Counted from the stretch's first letter, positions 13,901-24,060 are shown. The stretch is DNA of 64,000 nt from Mytilus trossulus (GCF_036588685.1 NC_086381.1:65789436-65853435), one strand, 5' to 3'. The notes: generated by a model not told the origin, from the letters alone. Translations and numbers: made by a program.

Positions 13901-15769
13901 GAACAGACTCTACAATGCCAATGGCACAAGATTAAAGGAAATGTTTGCCTTACATACATCTAGACAAATTTTTAAACATATTAAGGTTTAATATTTATGA
14001 TGCTCGTACTGCAATAATAAAACAACACATCATTTTCTCAAACAGTAGTTACTTTGTTTTTATTTATTTTTCATGGATGCCAATTTTCCTTGATGGAGTA
14101 AAAAAGATTTTTTTTTATATCTTTTTTTGTTGTTTATATATATAATTTGTACTTTTGTTGACATTTAAATATGTGGTTAACACTCACCTACGAAATCAAC
14201 AAATAGTGGTATCCAACAAAAAATAATGAAACCACAATATAATGAGGTGAGGATGGGGGTTTTCCGAATAGAGAATTAACTTATAAAGGGCAAAAAATAT
14301 TAAGAATAGAGGAAGAAAGAGTAGACAAATGGAAAAATAGAAAGAATAAGGAATAATGAGAATCCTTAATAAACAAAGTGTTAAGTAAAAAGAAAAATTG
14401 GCATTGAAAATTACAGAAAAATACAGAAAAGACGTACCCCCATCCAGACCCCTTACAATCATTTATCAAGTCTCATGTAATGTGTCTTAGAAAGGTTTGT
14501 TTTTTTATTAATAAAACTTTGCATCATGTTCATTATCAATGGTTTAAACAGGTGAAAGGTTAAAAAAAAATATGAAGATTTTTCTAAGAAAATTAAATTT
14601 ACATATATATATCTACAAGATAAAAAATATGACATTTAACCACAGTTGAACCTTTAAAAAAATCTTTTATGTATTCTAGACCATCAGTGTAAGGTGTAAC
14701 AATTTGACAATATCATTAAAATACTGCAAAATTAATATAAACATCAAATGCAAAAATAACAGATAATTCAAAACAACCAATGGAGAAAAAAAGTAAGTAT
14801 CAATTATTTCATTTTTACATAACATTTTTTGAAGTTGTGAACATTATCATTAATACATTTGACTTTTTATGAATTCAAATTTTATTTGTTGCCTAAAAAG
14901 ACCTACATGAGCAGATTGTAAACAACTATAGGTTACTGCATAGCTTTCATTTTTTAAATACATGTACAAAATTAATTAATTAATAAACGAAATACCAAGA
15001 TTCATTTGGACAAATATCAATGCAAAAGCTATTAAAATGTTTAATACAAGGTTAACTATAATCATTTAAAATAATATATATCTGAATGCTTGAGGTAACA
15101 ATTTTAAATTGCTTCAATTTTGTTCTAAAAAAAAATGTATACTGCCATTTAAGAAATGAGAGATAAGAAATTCAGAATTTTGGATTTAAAAATACATAAT
15201 TATTGATTGTCCACCAGTCAAATCTAATTCATACCACCAGTAAATAATAACTGTTCGTAACACTGAAACAAATTTCTATTGAACCATCCAGCACCATTTT
15301 GAACTCTGTAAAACACCTTCCTTTATGTACTTAAATCGCAATAATTAAGTTCAAATTTTGGTCTGTTCTTGAAGAAGAATGGAACGGAGGCGGATTTAGA
15401 GGGCTTCTGAGAGTCCCATGCCCTCTACTTGTGGAAAAATTTTGTTGATTATTTCCAGTATCACTGAAGCATGACTGGTGCAGGCCCCTCTTAGGCAGTC
15501 AGTTGTCCCCTCTTATGCAAATTTCTGGATCTGCCACTATGTAATAATTTTTTAAAATTTGACAGTTTTTTCTGTGGACCTTTGATGTGATACATTGTAC
15601 ATGTACTTACTAGAATATGCTCCGTAGAAAAACCTAACTTTTCGGCCAGGACTCTCCAGTTGTTCCCAATCACTGACATTTCTGGGTCTAATTTATTTGC
15701 CAGACTATTCATGGCTGTCTGGCCAACAATAGAAAACGGGATCTCATTGAGATCATCCATCCTGTCCAT
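4983..15769 (-). CDS. Death domain-SEFIR adaptor, Act1/CIKS (TRAF3IP2)-like
   Basis: Five coding exons join in frame with GT-AG borders: 15769-15611, 10703-10547, 9125-8064, 7276-7089 and 5339-4983 (stop TAG). They give 640 residues. Residues about 12-104 (exons 1-2) look like a death domain, with the segments NNWRVLAEKLGF and LFEDYIKRNG; residues about 107-459 are a low-complexity Pro/Ser/Asn-rich linker containing EEYPPEEGQ, a possible but weak TRAF-type (PxEE) motif; residues about 461-600 form a SEFIR domain with VFVTYAGDSKKH, a box with NRQDW, and ADFILMCVSEQY. SEFIR domains pair Act1/CIKS with IL-17 receptors to recruit TRAFs, so a cytoplasmic adaptor role is inferred. Vertebrate Act1 lacks a canonical death domain. 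The start ATG at 15769 is preceded in frame by a TAA. Introns 1 to 4 carry many repeats. Alternative: another SEFIR-death adaptor not orthologous to Act1. Confidence 0.87.
5700..6330. repeat. Interspersed repeat with three tandem sub-units (intron 4)
   Basis: Three degenerate copies of a roughly 150-bp unit follow each other. Each contains ACTCAAAAATAAAATTTTGA, a TATACAGATCTTAAGATTA-like segment and AGTGTGTAAAGTTTTAAGCA. The block ends in a CAGACAGACAGACGGACGGACGC tract at about 6277, the same kind of (GGAC)n end seen near 13650. It lies in the last intron of the death-SEFIR gene and is transcribed with it. Confidence 0.75.
6608..6660 (+). ncRNA. Candidate hammerhead ribozyme (repeat-borne)
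   Basis: CTGATGA (6617-6623) is followed by GTCT, a five-base loop, AGAC (a perfect 4-bp stem II) and GAAA (6637-6640). This is the conserved hammerhead core in the right order and spacing. The next bases, CGCACGTCTGGCTTA, can form only a weak stem III (GC at 6642-6643 with GC at 6651-6652), so this copy may be partly decayed. Hammerheads of this kind are known in bivalve Penelope-like elements and small retrozyme-like repeats (established for the group). It lies on the plus strand, antisense to the enclosing gene's intron 4. Cleavage activity is not shown. Confidence 0.6.
9177..9645. repeat. 42-bp minisatellite, 11 copies (intron 2)
   Basis: Eleven head-to-tail units start with CATGATGTAACACTAAATAT at 9181, 9223, 9265 and every 42 bp up to 9601. 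They differ by only a few substitutions (A/G in ACTAAAT/ACTGAAT; a T in place of G at 9439). The array starts about 50 bp from the acceptor of exon 3 of the death-SEFIR gene. Because 42 is a multiple of three and the unit lacks stops in one frame, a spurious 192-codon open frame crosses it. Confidence 0.95.
10748..10835 (-). pseudogene. Partial duplicate of death-domain exon 2 with its acceptor
   Basis: The first 45 bp or so of exon 2, its splice acceptor and some 40 bp of upstream intron (about 10659-10745) are repeated 89 bp away with a few substitutions. The copy keeps a TTTTTAG acceptor before AACCTTGATTGC, but the next codon is TGA where the real exon has CGA, and no donor site follows. 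It lies in intron 1, 5' of the real exon in gene orientation. It cannot encode the death domain and may act only as a decoy acceptor. Confidence 0.75.
10850..11360. repeat. Interspersed repeat, uninterrupted copy
   Basis: It shares with 17840-17923 plus 21442-21640 the segments CATCAAGCATCTTCGAGAC / CATCCAGCATCTTCGTGAT, AACTAGAAATGATGTTTGTT, CACAATTCCCTAATGACAGC and AACCACTCACTCAACAT. Here the segment around 10975-11000 is continuous, whereas the other copy is split there by a 3.5 kb insertion. It gives an independent empty-site comparison. Confidence 0.7.
12004..12175. mobile_element. MITE-like repeat with 'gatccaggggg' ends
   Basis: CCAGTGGCAGATCCAGGGG on the left and GGCTGGATCTGCCCCTGG on the right are inverted repeats. 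The interior has poly-C/G runs (11 Cs near 12100). Fragments of similar wording (CTGGATCTGCCACT) end repeats at about 15390-15540 and 17255-17370. Confidence 0.55.
13125..13395. mobile_element. Foldback (hairpin) element, about 270 bp
   Basis: Imperfect inverted arms start at about 13125 (CAAGGAATTAATT) and end at about 13390 (AATTCCTTG). The core ATGATGAAAACTAACCCAAC (13189) is answered by GTTGGGTTAGTTTTCATCAT (13306), with AATAGGGTT / AACCCTATT further in. Near the centre is CCATGCGCCCATGG. It lies in intron 1 of the death-SEFIR gene and has no coding frame. Confidence 0.7.
13480..13700 (-). repeat. Interspersed repeat ending in (GGAC)n
   Basis: The segment runs through ATGTTCAGTGGACCGTGAAC, CAAGTTGATTGGACTTCAAC and a GACAGACGGACACACGGACG tract. 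The same sequence in reverse, in two tandem copies, is at about 35225-35600 (GTTGAAGTCCAATCAACTT, GGTCCACTGAACATAGAAAA). It lies in intron 1 of the death-SEFIR gene. Confidence 0.75.
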
Positions 15770-15828
15770 TGTTGTCTCAGATAAATTCGGTTTTTCGCTT
15801 TACATGTTTCCTACAGTGTTTGGTTTAT
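15770..15828 (-). other. 5' UTR part of the first coding exon, death-SEFIR gene
   Basis: On the minus strand, a good acceptor (TTTTATTTTCAG) ends at 15829, so the ATG exon probably begins at 15828 and is preceded by at least one non-coding exon further upstream. In-frame ATG-TAA codons occur in this leader, which supports ATG 15769 as the true start and could act as a minimal upstream ORF. Confidence 0.5.
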
Positions 15829-17923
15829 CTGAAAATAAAACATCAAAATCATGAAAATAGACATCAAGAAAAGTCCAGAATTTTTAAATGAAAGATTACT
15901 CATATTACTTGTATTAAACTTAAAATTTCAATAGCAGCAAACAGACAATTAATATATTTTCAATCTATCTTGCAAAGGGTCATAACTCCTGCAAATATCA
16001 TTCATCAAAATAATTGCTAGACAAGAAATTTCTAATACAATTTCAGGGAAATGCTTAATTCTTAGCAATGGGACATATATATTATTCTAAATGGAGAATG
16101 TGTCCATGGGTAATTGGACACAGATGATGCCCCTGCTTGGATACATAATTTGATCTATATTAAACTGTAATAAACTAATTAGGAAACATCAATTCATTTT
16201 AATTCATAATCATTGATTTTTTTAAATCAGATGAGTTCTCATGTTTGTCTGGTTTACAATATTTTATTCACTGTAAACTGTGTATAAAAGCCTCTGCTAT
16301 TGAAGGCACCTCAAAATACAAGTTTTTCATTTCAAGAAAGATAACTCAACTTGTAAAAAAAATAAAATCTTTATCTATTTTGAAATTCATGTTTACACTC
16401 ATATATATATATATATGAAGGGGGATAGGACCTTTATAGGGACTCCAGGATCAGGTGTTTTTAAGCTCGGGATTTCAGGATTGACCCTTTGGGGATAAAG
16501 TAATTCTTTTTTCGAGTCTTGGGACCTTGGGATTTCGTGTTTTTAAGCCCGGGATTTTGGGATTTCATAATTTTAAGGCCGCTTTCTGGATCAGGACCCC
16601 TCCTACCCTCCCTCATATATATAAACGGTAAAACACTCAATTATTAGCTGTTCTGTAAATATATCTCTATAATTTATTTACCGATACCATTATCTATATC
16701 CTGTAAAATACTGCAAGAGAATCAAGAATTGATTCACAACAATTAGCTAATTACATGTAGGACAGACTCTTATTAGATTTCTATGGTGGAATTTATTGGT
16801 AGTTGTACAAGTCTTACAAGTAAGTATATGATGCTGCATCTATTTAATGTTAACATTATTTTTAATGAGGCAACTAAATTTAGAGAACAGAAATCAACAT
16901 TGGTATGAACAGATGTACAGACAGACAAGGGTATAACTTCAAGCCATGGTGGGGGCATAAAAGTTTAAAATGAGCTTACAAATGTACCTCAATAGATATA
17001 AACATTGCTGCATCTGTTTAATGTTAACATTATTTTAACTAAGGAATCTGTTTCTGATGTCGCATATAACTTTTTTAATGTGATATTAATATTTTTATGC
17101 TTACATTGTAACAGCTTTTTTGCACATTAAAAAAAAAAGTTATATTTGACATCTGAAACAGATTAAAAAAAATCGATATTTTTCAAAAAATTATTACGAA
17201 GTACAAAATGTAACTGTATGAGCTATTTTTATAAAATAGATACCAAAATATGTAGAAATGTCTGAAGGGCCCCCCTTTTCGTGGGAAAAATTTGGTTGAT
17301 TATATAGGGAATCATTGAAGCATGACTGGAGCGGGTCCCCCTTAGGAAAAGTTCTGGATCTGCCACTGGATTGTACATGAAGTAAGTGAAATCATGACTT
17401 TACTGGTTCCCTTAAATCTTCTCTGAAATTTTCCCTCTTTGATCACACAATCAGCATGATCATGATGTCAGATCAGGTTATCGTTTGGGAAAAGTTTTTA
17501 TTTTGATCACAGGGGAATGGTAAACATTCAATTCACTGCAGTATTTTAGTCCCCAGGTCACGACAGGTGGGTCATCAAGATGATCAAATATATTTGCCCA
17601 CCTGATCATGAAAATATGAACCAATAAGTTTAGTCCATGGAAATGTCAGGGAAGGTGCACAAATTCCCGCGTTGTCTAAATATTTCTAAGAAATTGATTC
17701 AAAATAAATCTGATGACAGCATGTGGTTTGAAGAACATTGATATAAAGGAGGGAAGACAAACTGTTTTATCTGACTGAACTACTTTTGTTTTACAAGACA
17801 GGGTCTAAAAATATACCACTTTCGATTTCATCCTTCACCAGAAAAAAATCGTCAATTGTGTGTGCCTATCCCTAGCCTGCATTATTATCGTTCATCCAGC
17901 ATCTTCGTGATTGTCATTGCGCA
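15829..17923. other. Intergenic or 5' intronic DNA, repeat-rich
   Basis: No exon recognised. It contains a long degenerate CGGGATTT/GGGATTTC low-complexity block at 16410-16620 flanked by TATATA runs, a short inverted repeat at about 17040-17165 (GAATCTGTTTCTGATGTC ... GACATCTGAAACAGATT) and a 'ctggatctgccac' repeat end at 17355. A non-coding first exon and the promoter of the death-SEFIR gene may lie here. Confidence 0.5.
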
Positions 17924-19110
17924 TAGGGGTGGAATCAGAAAAAATGAAGATTTTAACATATTGGGGCATATTGTTTCCCCCATTATATTTAGGAAAGTAA
18001 ATTAAATGTCAAACCAACAAGTTCAATACCAGCTAACTTGCAGCCAAATTTCATTTAGATATCTTGTACCAGCCAAAAGTTTTATTAAAAAAACATGTCA
18101 AATTTGTCAGGAGTGTGACGCTTTTTGTGTGACAGGATTTTTTTTTTAATAATTTACATGTTGAGTAAAAATTATTATGATGAATGCATGTATATGAAGA
18201 TGGTTTATAATCATTCTTCAATACTAGGTTTTGTAGATTATAGATTGGTGTTATCATTGCACAAATATTATGTAAATAAATATACATTGTGAAAAGGTAT
18301 GTACCAAAAATTAATATTGGCAAAATTTGATAATTTCTAAATTAAAGTGTTATGGTTGTATTTTAAAGGAGTATTTGTGTGTAAAACTGGTAAGTATTTA
18401 TTGTATACATGTACAAGCTATCCATAAAAGGCTATACAGACATCCTGAGGTGCATAATTCACATATTGGATTAACTTCTATACAAGCACCCAAAAATGTC
18501 AGGAGTGTGACAACTGTCTTTAAACATGTACCAAAGAATACATAGGACTTAAATATGTTCTTCTTCTTTATTTTTCAGTAGTGGCTATTCCAAAGAGAAG
18601 AAAAAAATTGATCACAACTGTGATATGTTTATATTATAGATGTGGGAGTGCATTATATATGTCAGGAGTGTGACGCTTTTTTTAAGGCATTTTCTGTCAA
18701 TTCATAATTTCACAAGGACAAGTTCAACAGGTTTCTTTGTGTTAGAAATGTTAAAACAAAGTTATATTCCTATCATTTACCTCTTAAATGTGTTATTTAT
18801 CATGATTGTTTTGACACAATAAGTTTTAATTAGTCATTTTTCTATTTTTTGTGCACAGTAATGCAAATTTATCAAAGGAAATAAGTGTGTACAACTATAA
18901 AATCATATAGGAAAGTGAGGAAATGAATTTTGTACAAAATAGAACAATCATTTTGAATTTAAATGGTATATTTAAAGATGTTTCAAGGATTAACCATTCA
19001 GATGTAATTTGTCACACTCCTGACATGAATTTAACAATTTAAGAAAAATATGAAAATTAGCTTTATTTTTAGGACAGATAGTTGAAAGACAGCTAGTAAT
19101 TTAGAAACTT

Positions 19111-19626
19111 TTGGTAAATCTTCCATTCCTTAAAACATCCACTAGACTTGCTGACATGACCCAGGAAAAATTATCTGGAAGAAATGATTCAAAGAAAGAG
19201 ACTTGGAGAGAGAAAACCCGCAAATATTGGCTGAATATAAAATTAAAAAATTATCAGAGGAAGTTGGACAATCTTAAACAAAATAAAAAACTACAAAACC
19301 ATGCTAACAAAAAAAGGCTTAAAGAAAGAAGAACTTTGAATTCCAAATTTGATAAACAATATAAAGAAAAACAAAGGCAGTAGCAGAAAAACAGTAGAAA
19401 AAAAGGAAGAAAGATAAAAAAGAAGTTGGGTTGAATAAGGGCTTAGAATCGAACAAAAACAGCACAAAAATTCAAATGAGAACAGATCTGTAACTGTGTC
19501 AGATTCCAGATCTACAGTGAGAAAACCTTCACAACACACAAGAAAACAACTGCCACAAAACCCAAATGCTTGGACGAGTTCTTTGAAACACATCATAAAA
19601 AATGCTACACCCAGAAGGGCCTTCTA
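19111..19626 (+). pseudogene. Decayed Lys/Arg-rich transposon ORF, left arm
   Basis: An open frame (19111-19383) encodes a basic, probably coiled or DNA-binding stretch (RNDSKKETWREKTRKYWLN ... LKERRTLNSKFDKQYKEK). After a stop and frameshift, coding-like sequence resumes in the next frame (about 19457-19626), with RSTVRKPSQHTRKQLPQNP and LKHIIKNATPRRAF before a stop. The pattern of a basic region followed by a 'natPrr' segment suggests the N-terminal part of a transposon-encoded protein. I cannot name the family. The right arm carries a reverse-complement copy of the first part. Confidence 0.45.
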
Positions 19627-19795
19627 GAAGGGATCATTTATAAGCATTTTTGTTTTGTGGCAATTGTTTTCTTGTTTATTGTGCAGGTTTTCTCACTGTA
19701 GATCTGGAATCTGACACAGTCACAGATCTGTTCTCATTTTAATTTTTGAGCTGGTTTTGTTCGATTCTAAGTCCTTATTCAACCCAACTTCTTTT

Positions 19796-20110
19796 TTATC
19801 TTTCTTCCTTTTTTTCTACTGTTTCTCTGCCACTGCCTTTGTTTTTCTTTATATTGTTTATAAAATTTGGAATTTGAAGTTCTTCTTTCTTTAAGCTTTT
19901 TTTTGTTAGCTTGGTTTTATAGGTTTTTATTTTATGATGGTACAACTTCCGCTGATCAATTTTTAATTTCAGATTCAGCCAGTATTTGCGAGTTCTCTCA
20001 TTCGAAGTCTCTTTCTTTGAATCATTTCTTCTAGAAAATTTTGCCCTGCTTATTTCAGCAAATCTGGTAGATGTTTTAAGGAGTGGAAGGTTTACCAAAA
20101 GTTTCTTCAT
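19796..20110 (-). pseudogene. Decayed Lys/Arg-rich transposon ORF, right arm
   Basis: A minus-strand frame of 104 codons (KKLLVNLPLLKTSTRFAEIS ... RNDSKKETSNERTRKYWLN) is a diverged copy of the left-arm ORF. Conserved residues in both arms argue for common coding ancestry before the inverted duplication. The downstream part (toward 19651) is broken by stops and indels. No function can be assigned. Confidence 0.45.
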
Positions 20111-21441
20111 TTTACTAGCTGTCTTTCAATTATCTGTCCTAAAAATAAAGCTAATTTTCATATTTTTCTTAAATTGTTAAATTCATGTCAGGAGTGTGAC
20201 GAATTACATCTGAATGGTTAATCCTTGAAACATCTTTAAATATACCATTTTAAATCAAAATAATTGTTCAATTTTGTACAAAATTCATTTCCTCACATTC
20301 CTATATGATATTATAGTTGTACACACTTATTTCCTTTGATAAATTTGCATAACTCAATGACTCAGTGCACAAAAAAATAGAAAAATGACTAATTAAAACT
20401 TATTGTGCCAAAACAATCATGATAAATAACACATTTAAGAGGTAAATGATAGGAATGTTACTTGGTTTTAACATTTCTTACACAAAGAAACTTGTGGAAC
20501 TTGTTCTTGTGAAATTATGAATTGACAGAAAATGCCTTAAAAAAGCGTCACACTCCTGACATATATAATGCACTCCCACATCTATGATATAAACATATCA
20601 CAGTGGTAATGATTTTTTTTCTTCTCTTTGAAATAGCCATTTCTGAAAAATAAAAAAAATAAAACATATAAGTCCTTTGTATTCTTTGGTAGATGTTTAA
20701 AGACAGTTGTCACACTCCTGACATTTTGGGGTGCCTCTCTTTGTGTTTTTTTTAAATGGTCCTAAAAAGAAAGTCCTGTTCTATGGGTAAAGATATCAGA
20801 AATTGAAATCAATGATATAGCAATGTGTTTAGTGATTTTTTGTGAAAGTTTAAAGCATTTTTCAATCTTTATAAAATATGTCAGGAGTGTGACAAAATAC
20901 TGAAAATAGAAGGCTTTTTCTACATACAATTACATTAAAACGGTACAATGAAATGACATTTTGTTTTTTGCAAATGATCACAAAATTTCAGGGCTTTCAA
21001 AGTTTACTATTGTAACTGAAATATATTAAGATTCTTTTTATTGGCAAAAACTTCAATCACTAGTTACTATTATTTTTTTCAAATTAAGCTATTCAATTTG
21101 ATTGTTATTATATGATTTAGCAGAAAAGATGGAAATTTTGGTTTTAAAATTTTCCTTTTTATATTGACTTTCATTTGGAAAAGGTCTGAGCGATGTTTTC
21201 TTGACTGTTTTATTACCAAACTTGTTTTTAAGTAGTATGGTTTCTGTTAAATATTTTTGAGATGTATGCTATTAAAATTTAAGATTATTCAATGTGTCTG
21301 TTTCGTTCGGCCTGAAACTTTGGAATTATAAAATTTAAAGTATTGGTAATAGGGCAAGACAAAAAGAAATACAAAATATTAAGTTTGAAATTGGAACCCC
21401 CATGTCACACTTTTGCTTCATTTTTTCTGATTCCACCCATA

Positions 21442-21640
21442 GGATTAACTAGAAATAATGTTTGTTTTGTAAGTACTTTATCACAATTCCCTAATGACAG
21501 CAGAGCGGATTGTCAATTATGAGAATATACTTTGCTGAATAATTCATGCAATATAGCATTTTAGTTTTCAAACCACTCGCTCAACATTGAAGTGCAAGTG
21601 ACTTAAAGGGGTCACACTTGCAGCACTACAAGAACATTTA
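21442..21640. repeat. Right half of the interrupted interspersed repeat
   Basis: It continues the repeat begun at about 17840-17923 after the 3.5 kb insertion: AACTAGAAATAATGTTTGTT, CACAATTCCCTAATGACAGC and AACCACTCGCTCAACATTGA align with 10996-11130. Confidence 0.65.
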
Positions 21641-21703
21641 TAGCAACTGTCATACGCCATACATATATAAATTTTAAGACAGACCCGAGAATCTGGCCCC
21701 CTT

Positions 21704-21791
21704 GAACTATTGACTTCATACAACAATCACTTTTCCTTTGTGAGGTCGAACTATTGACTTCATACAACAATCACTTTTCCATTGTGAGGTC
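21704..21791. repeat. 44-bp tandem duplication
   Basis: Two copies of a unit beginning GAACTATTGACTTCATACAA start at 21704 and 21748, differing at about one base (TTTCCTTTG against TTTCCATTG). The surrounding 21600-21900 looks like part of an interspersed repeat with no open frame. Confidence 0.85.
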
Positions 21792-22468
21792 AAAATTTAA
21801 CGGGAAACTGTGTGATGTCCATTTATGGCGGACAAATAGTGATAAGGTGTATACAAATGTAGCATCACCTTATCATGATTCATCATCATCACCTGGCAAA
21901 AGTGATTTTGTTCTGCTGCATTAGTTTGAAGTCATGACTTTCAGCCATTCGTAGATGAAATTGTGTTCTAAATATGATAAATATCAGCTACATTAAATTG
22001 CTATCAGTCCCTTAAAGTTACAGCCTAATACAGGAAATCATGTGTCGATAAATGTGTCAACAATAATTTTCGAGGTATTGCACAGAAATTATGAAAACCA
22101 CAAAAATAAACATTTGGTACACATGACAATCTTTTCTGTTCATTCTAAACTTACTATGCGAATACCAGTAATGGTTTTAAGGTTCTAGACAATCACAGAA
22201 TAGGATTCTTCTGTAAATTTTCTAGTTATTTTCATATTTATTATGGTGCAGAATCTGTATCTAGATGGCGCTATGGTATGTCTCAAAACCTTCAACCCAA
22301 TTATAAAGTTATATACAATAACGTACTGTATTCGTTAGATAAAAAATATTAAAAAATAAATTAAAAGCAATGGATTTATTCAAAGACTTCCCATTCAGAT
22401 AAAGAAACAGATATTGCAAATTAGTATTGCGTTTTCTCCTTAAAAATTGTGATTTTCATATTAATATA
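21792..22468. other. Intergenic, no gene seen
   Basis: AT-rich sequence with no open frame of note; probably repeat-derived at its left end (GGCGGACAAATAGTGATAAG). Confidence 0.4.
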
Positions 22469-24000
22469 AGCTGAGACTACTATAACACATATAGCTGTCA
22501 TCTTATTGCTTGCAGTGGAACCAGAAAATAAACTATGAAAAAACTAAATGTGTGATATTTAACACATCTGGTCGCTTATTAAGTTCAAAATTTACCATCA
22601 ATAATATCACTTTAGAAAATGTTAAACATTATAGATATTTGGGAGTTGTATTTTCAGCATCTGGTGCATTTACAGAGGCAAAGTCTGAACTTTACAAAAA
22701 GGGGTTAAAGGCCTTTTTTAAACTAAGAAAATCATTTAGGGGCTCACTTCCAAAAATTTCAACATTCATTCATATATTTGACCATACAATTCAGCCAATT
22801 TTACTATATGGATCAGAAATATGGGGTGCTGGCAGTCCCTCGAAACTCAGTGATTCATCTTCTTTTTATAAACTATGTAATGATTTTATACTTGAAAAAT
22901 TGAATGTAAAAAGTTGTAAATATATACTTGGTGTGAACAGAAAGAGCACAAATAATTCGGTTATGGCAGAAGTGGGACATTTACCAATACAATTGTCTAT
23001 TTTATTAAGCATCCTTAAATATTGGATAACTTTAGAAAAATCTGAAGACATTTTACTTAAAGAAGCTCTGGCACTATCTAAAAGCCTACATGAAAAAGGT
23101 CACACTTCATGGTATAGTTATATTGTTAAAGTTTTGGAGCTTCTGAATCTCACTCCCAACAGTTTACTACATAACAGTAAATATTGTATTAAAAAAATAG
23201 TCATGGGAAAACTTAAAGGATTATATATAAAAGAATGGAAAAATAACATTTTTAATGATGTAAGAAGTATTAATAACCAAAAAAATAAACTTCGCACATT
23301 TCGTTTATTCAAAACGAATTTTAATTTTGAACCTTATTTAAACCTGCTAAACTCTAAACAAAGGCAGGCATTAACAAAACTAAGATATGGGGACCATCAA
23401 CTTTCAATTGAAACAGGCAGACACAAAAACATCCCAGCTCATGAGTGTATTTGTAAACTCTGTGAGGAGGAGGTGGAAGATGAGATCCACTTTCTCCTAC
23501 AATGCAAAAAATTAGAAACATACAGAATGACATTTATTAAAGAACTTTGTATTTCTTATCCTAATTTAAAGAAATGTAATGATGAAAATATGTTTATATG
23601 GCTAATGGGTTGTGAGAATCTAGAAGTTCTAAAACGCTTATGTAATTTAATAATCAGTCTCTGGACTGAGAGGGATAAACTGATAAAAATGTAAATACTT
23701 GGTAATGCCAATTAGCTGACCCAGTGAATCATTCATAGACCAAATTAAAATTTTATGGCACTAATGGTATCCATAAACAGCTTAAAATCATTTTTACATG
23801 TTCAATATATGCATATATAAATATCTGTGGTTTTAATTTTACTTTTGGGCTCATTTTCTGTATTCTATATTTTGTCATTTGCATATCATTAAGAATTAAT
23901 AATAATCATTGTAACAAATTGCTTGTAATTATACTGCTCTTTTAGAGCGTCTTTGATTGACAATAAAAATATTGTATTGTATTGTATAGTAGTCTCAGCT
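22469..24000 (+). mobile_element. 5'-truncated non-LTR retrotransposon (LINE) between 16-bp inverted repeats
   Basis: A 3' LINE fragment holding the C-terminal part of the reverse transcriptase ORF, a 3' UTR of about 290 bp and an (ATTGT)n tail at about 23970-23986. It is bounded by AGCTGAGACTACTATA (22469-22484) and TATAGTAGTCTCAGCT (23985-24000), exact inverted repeats. LINE target duplications are normally direct, so these ends are unexpected. Confidence 0.8.
22510..23694 (+). pseudogene. LINE reverse transcriptase C-terminal fragment
   Basis: About 394 open codons with no ATG at the start. They match the region downstream of the RT catalytic core in non-LTR retrotransposons: KTKCVIFNTSGR, HYRYLGVVFSASGAF, a PILLYGSEIWGAG segment, KYILGVNRKS, and a C-terminal zinc-knuckle-like CICKLCEEEVEDEIHFLLQC (C-x2-C-x8-H-x4-C). 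The palm motif (YxDD) and the endonuclease domain are absent, so the copy is 5' truncated and cannot move by itself. The uninterrupted frame points to a fairly young insertion. I cannot place the clade (CR1/Jockey-like is only a guess). Confidence 0.85.
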
Positions 24001-24060
24001 ATAAGTTTAGTTGTTTTTTAGAACTAGCCCACTACAGGCAGTTTTAACACATTGTCATAT

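Larger units (their letters stand above)
18482..20735. repeat. Large inverted repeat inside the transposon
   Basis: Mirror landmarks: ACATGTACCAAAGAATAC (18524) against GTATTCTTTGGTAGATGT (20678); the 14-mers at 18498, 18661 and 19011 against those at 20709, 20547 and 20187; TTTGGTAAATCTTCCATTCC (19110) against GGAAGGTTTACCAAAAG; TCTACAGTGAGAAAACCT (19510) against AGGTTTTCTCACTGTAGA (19686). The centre is near 19608. Differences include scattered substitutions and small indels, so the duplication is not recent. Confidence 0.9.
17926..21439. mobile_element. 3.5 kb TIR transposon with internal palindrome and 14-mer array
   Basis: The left end (GGGTGGAATCAGAAAAA..., about 17927-17949) is the exact 23-bp inverted match of the right end (about 21416-21438). 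Both are flanked by TA (17924-17925 and 21440-21441). It interrupts a repeat whose intact copy is at 10850-11360. Inside, about 18482-19572 and 19650-20735 are imperfect reverse complements (arms about 1.1 kb, spacer about 80 bp). The 14-mer GTCAGGAGTGTGAC occurs eight times without change: plus orientation at 18106, 18498, 18661, 20187 and 20880; minus at 19011, 20547 and 20709. Each arm holds decayed coding sequence rich in Lys/Arg. I do not recognise a transposase, so the copy is probably non-autonomous, and its superfamily is unknown to me (TA duplication only). Confidence 0.8.
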
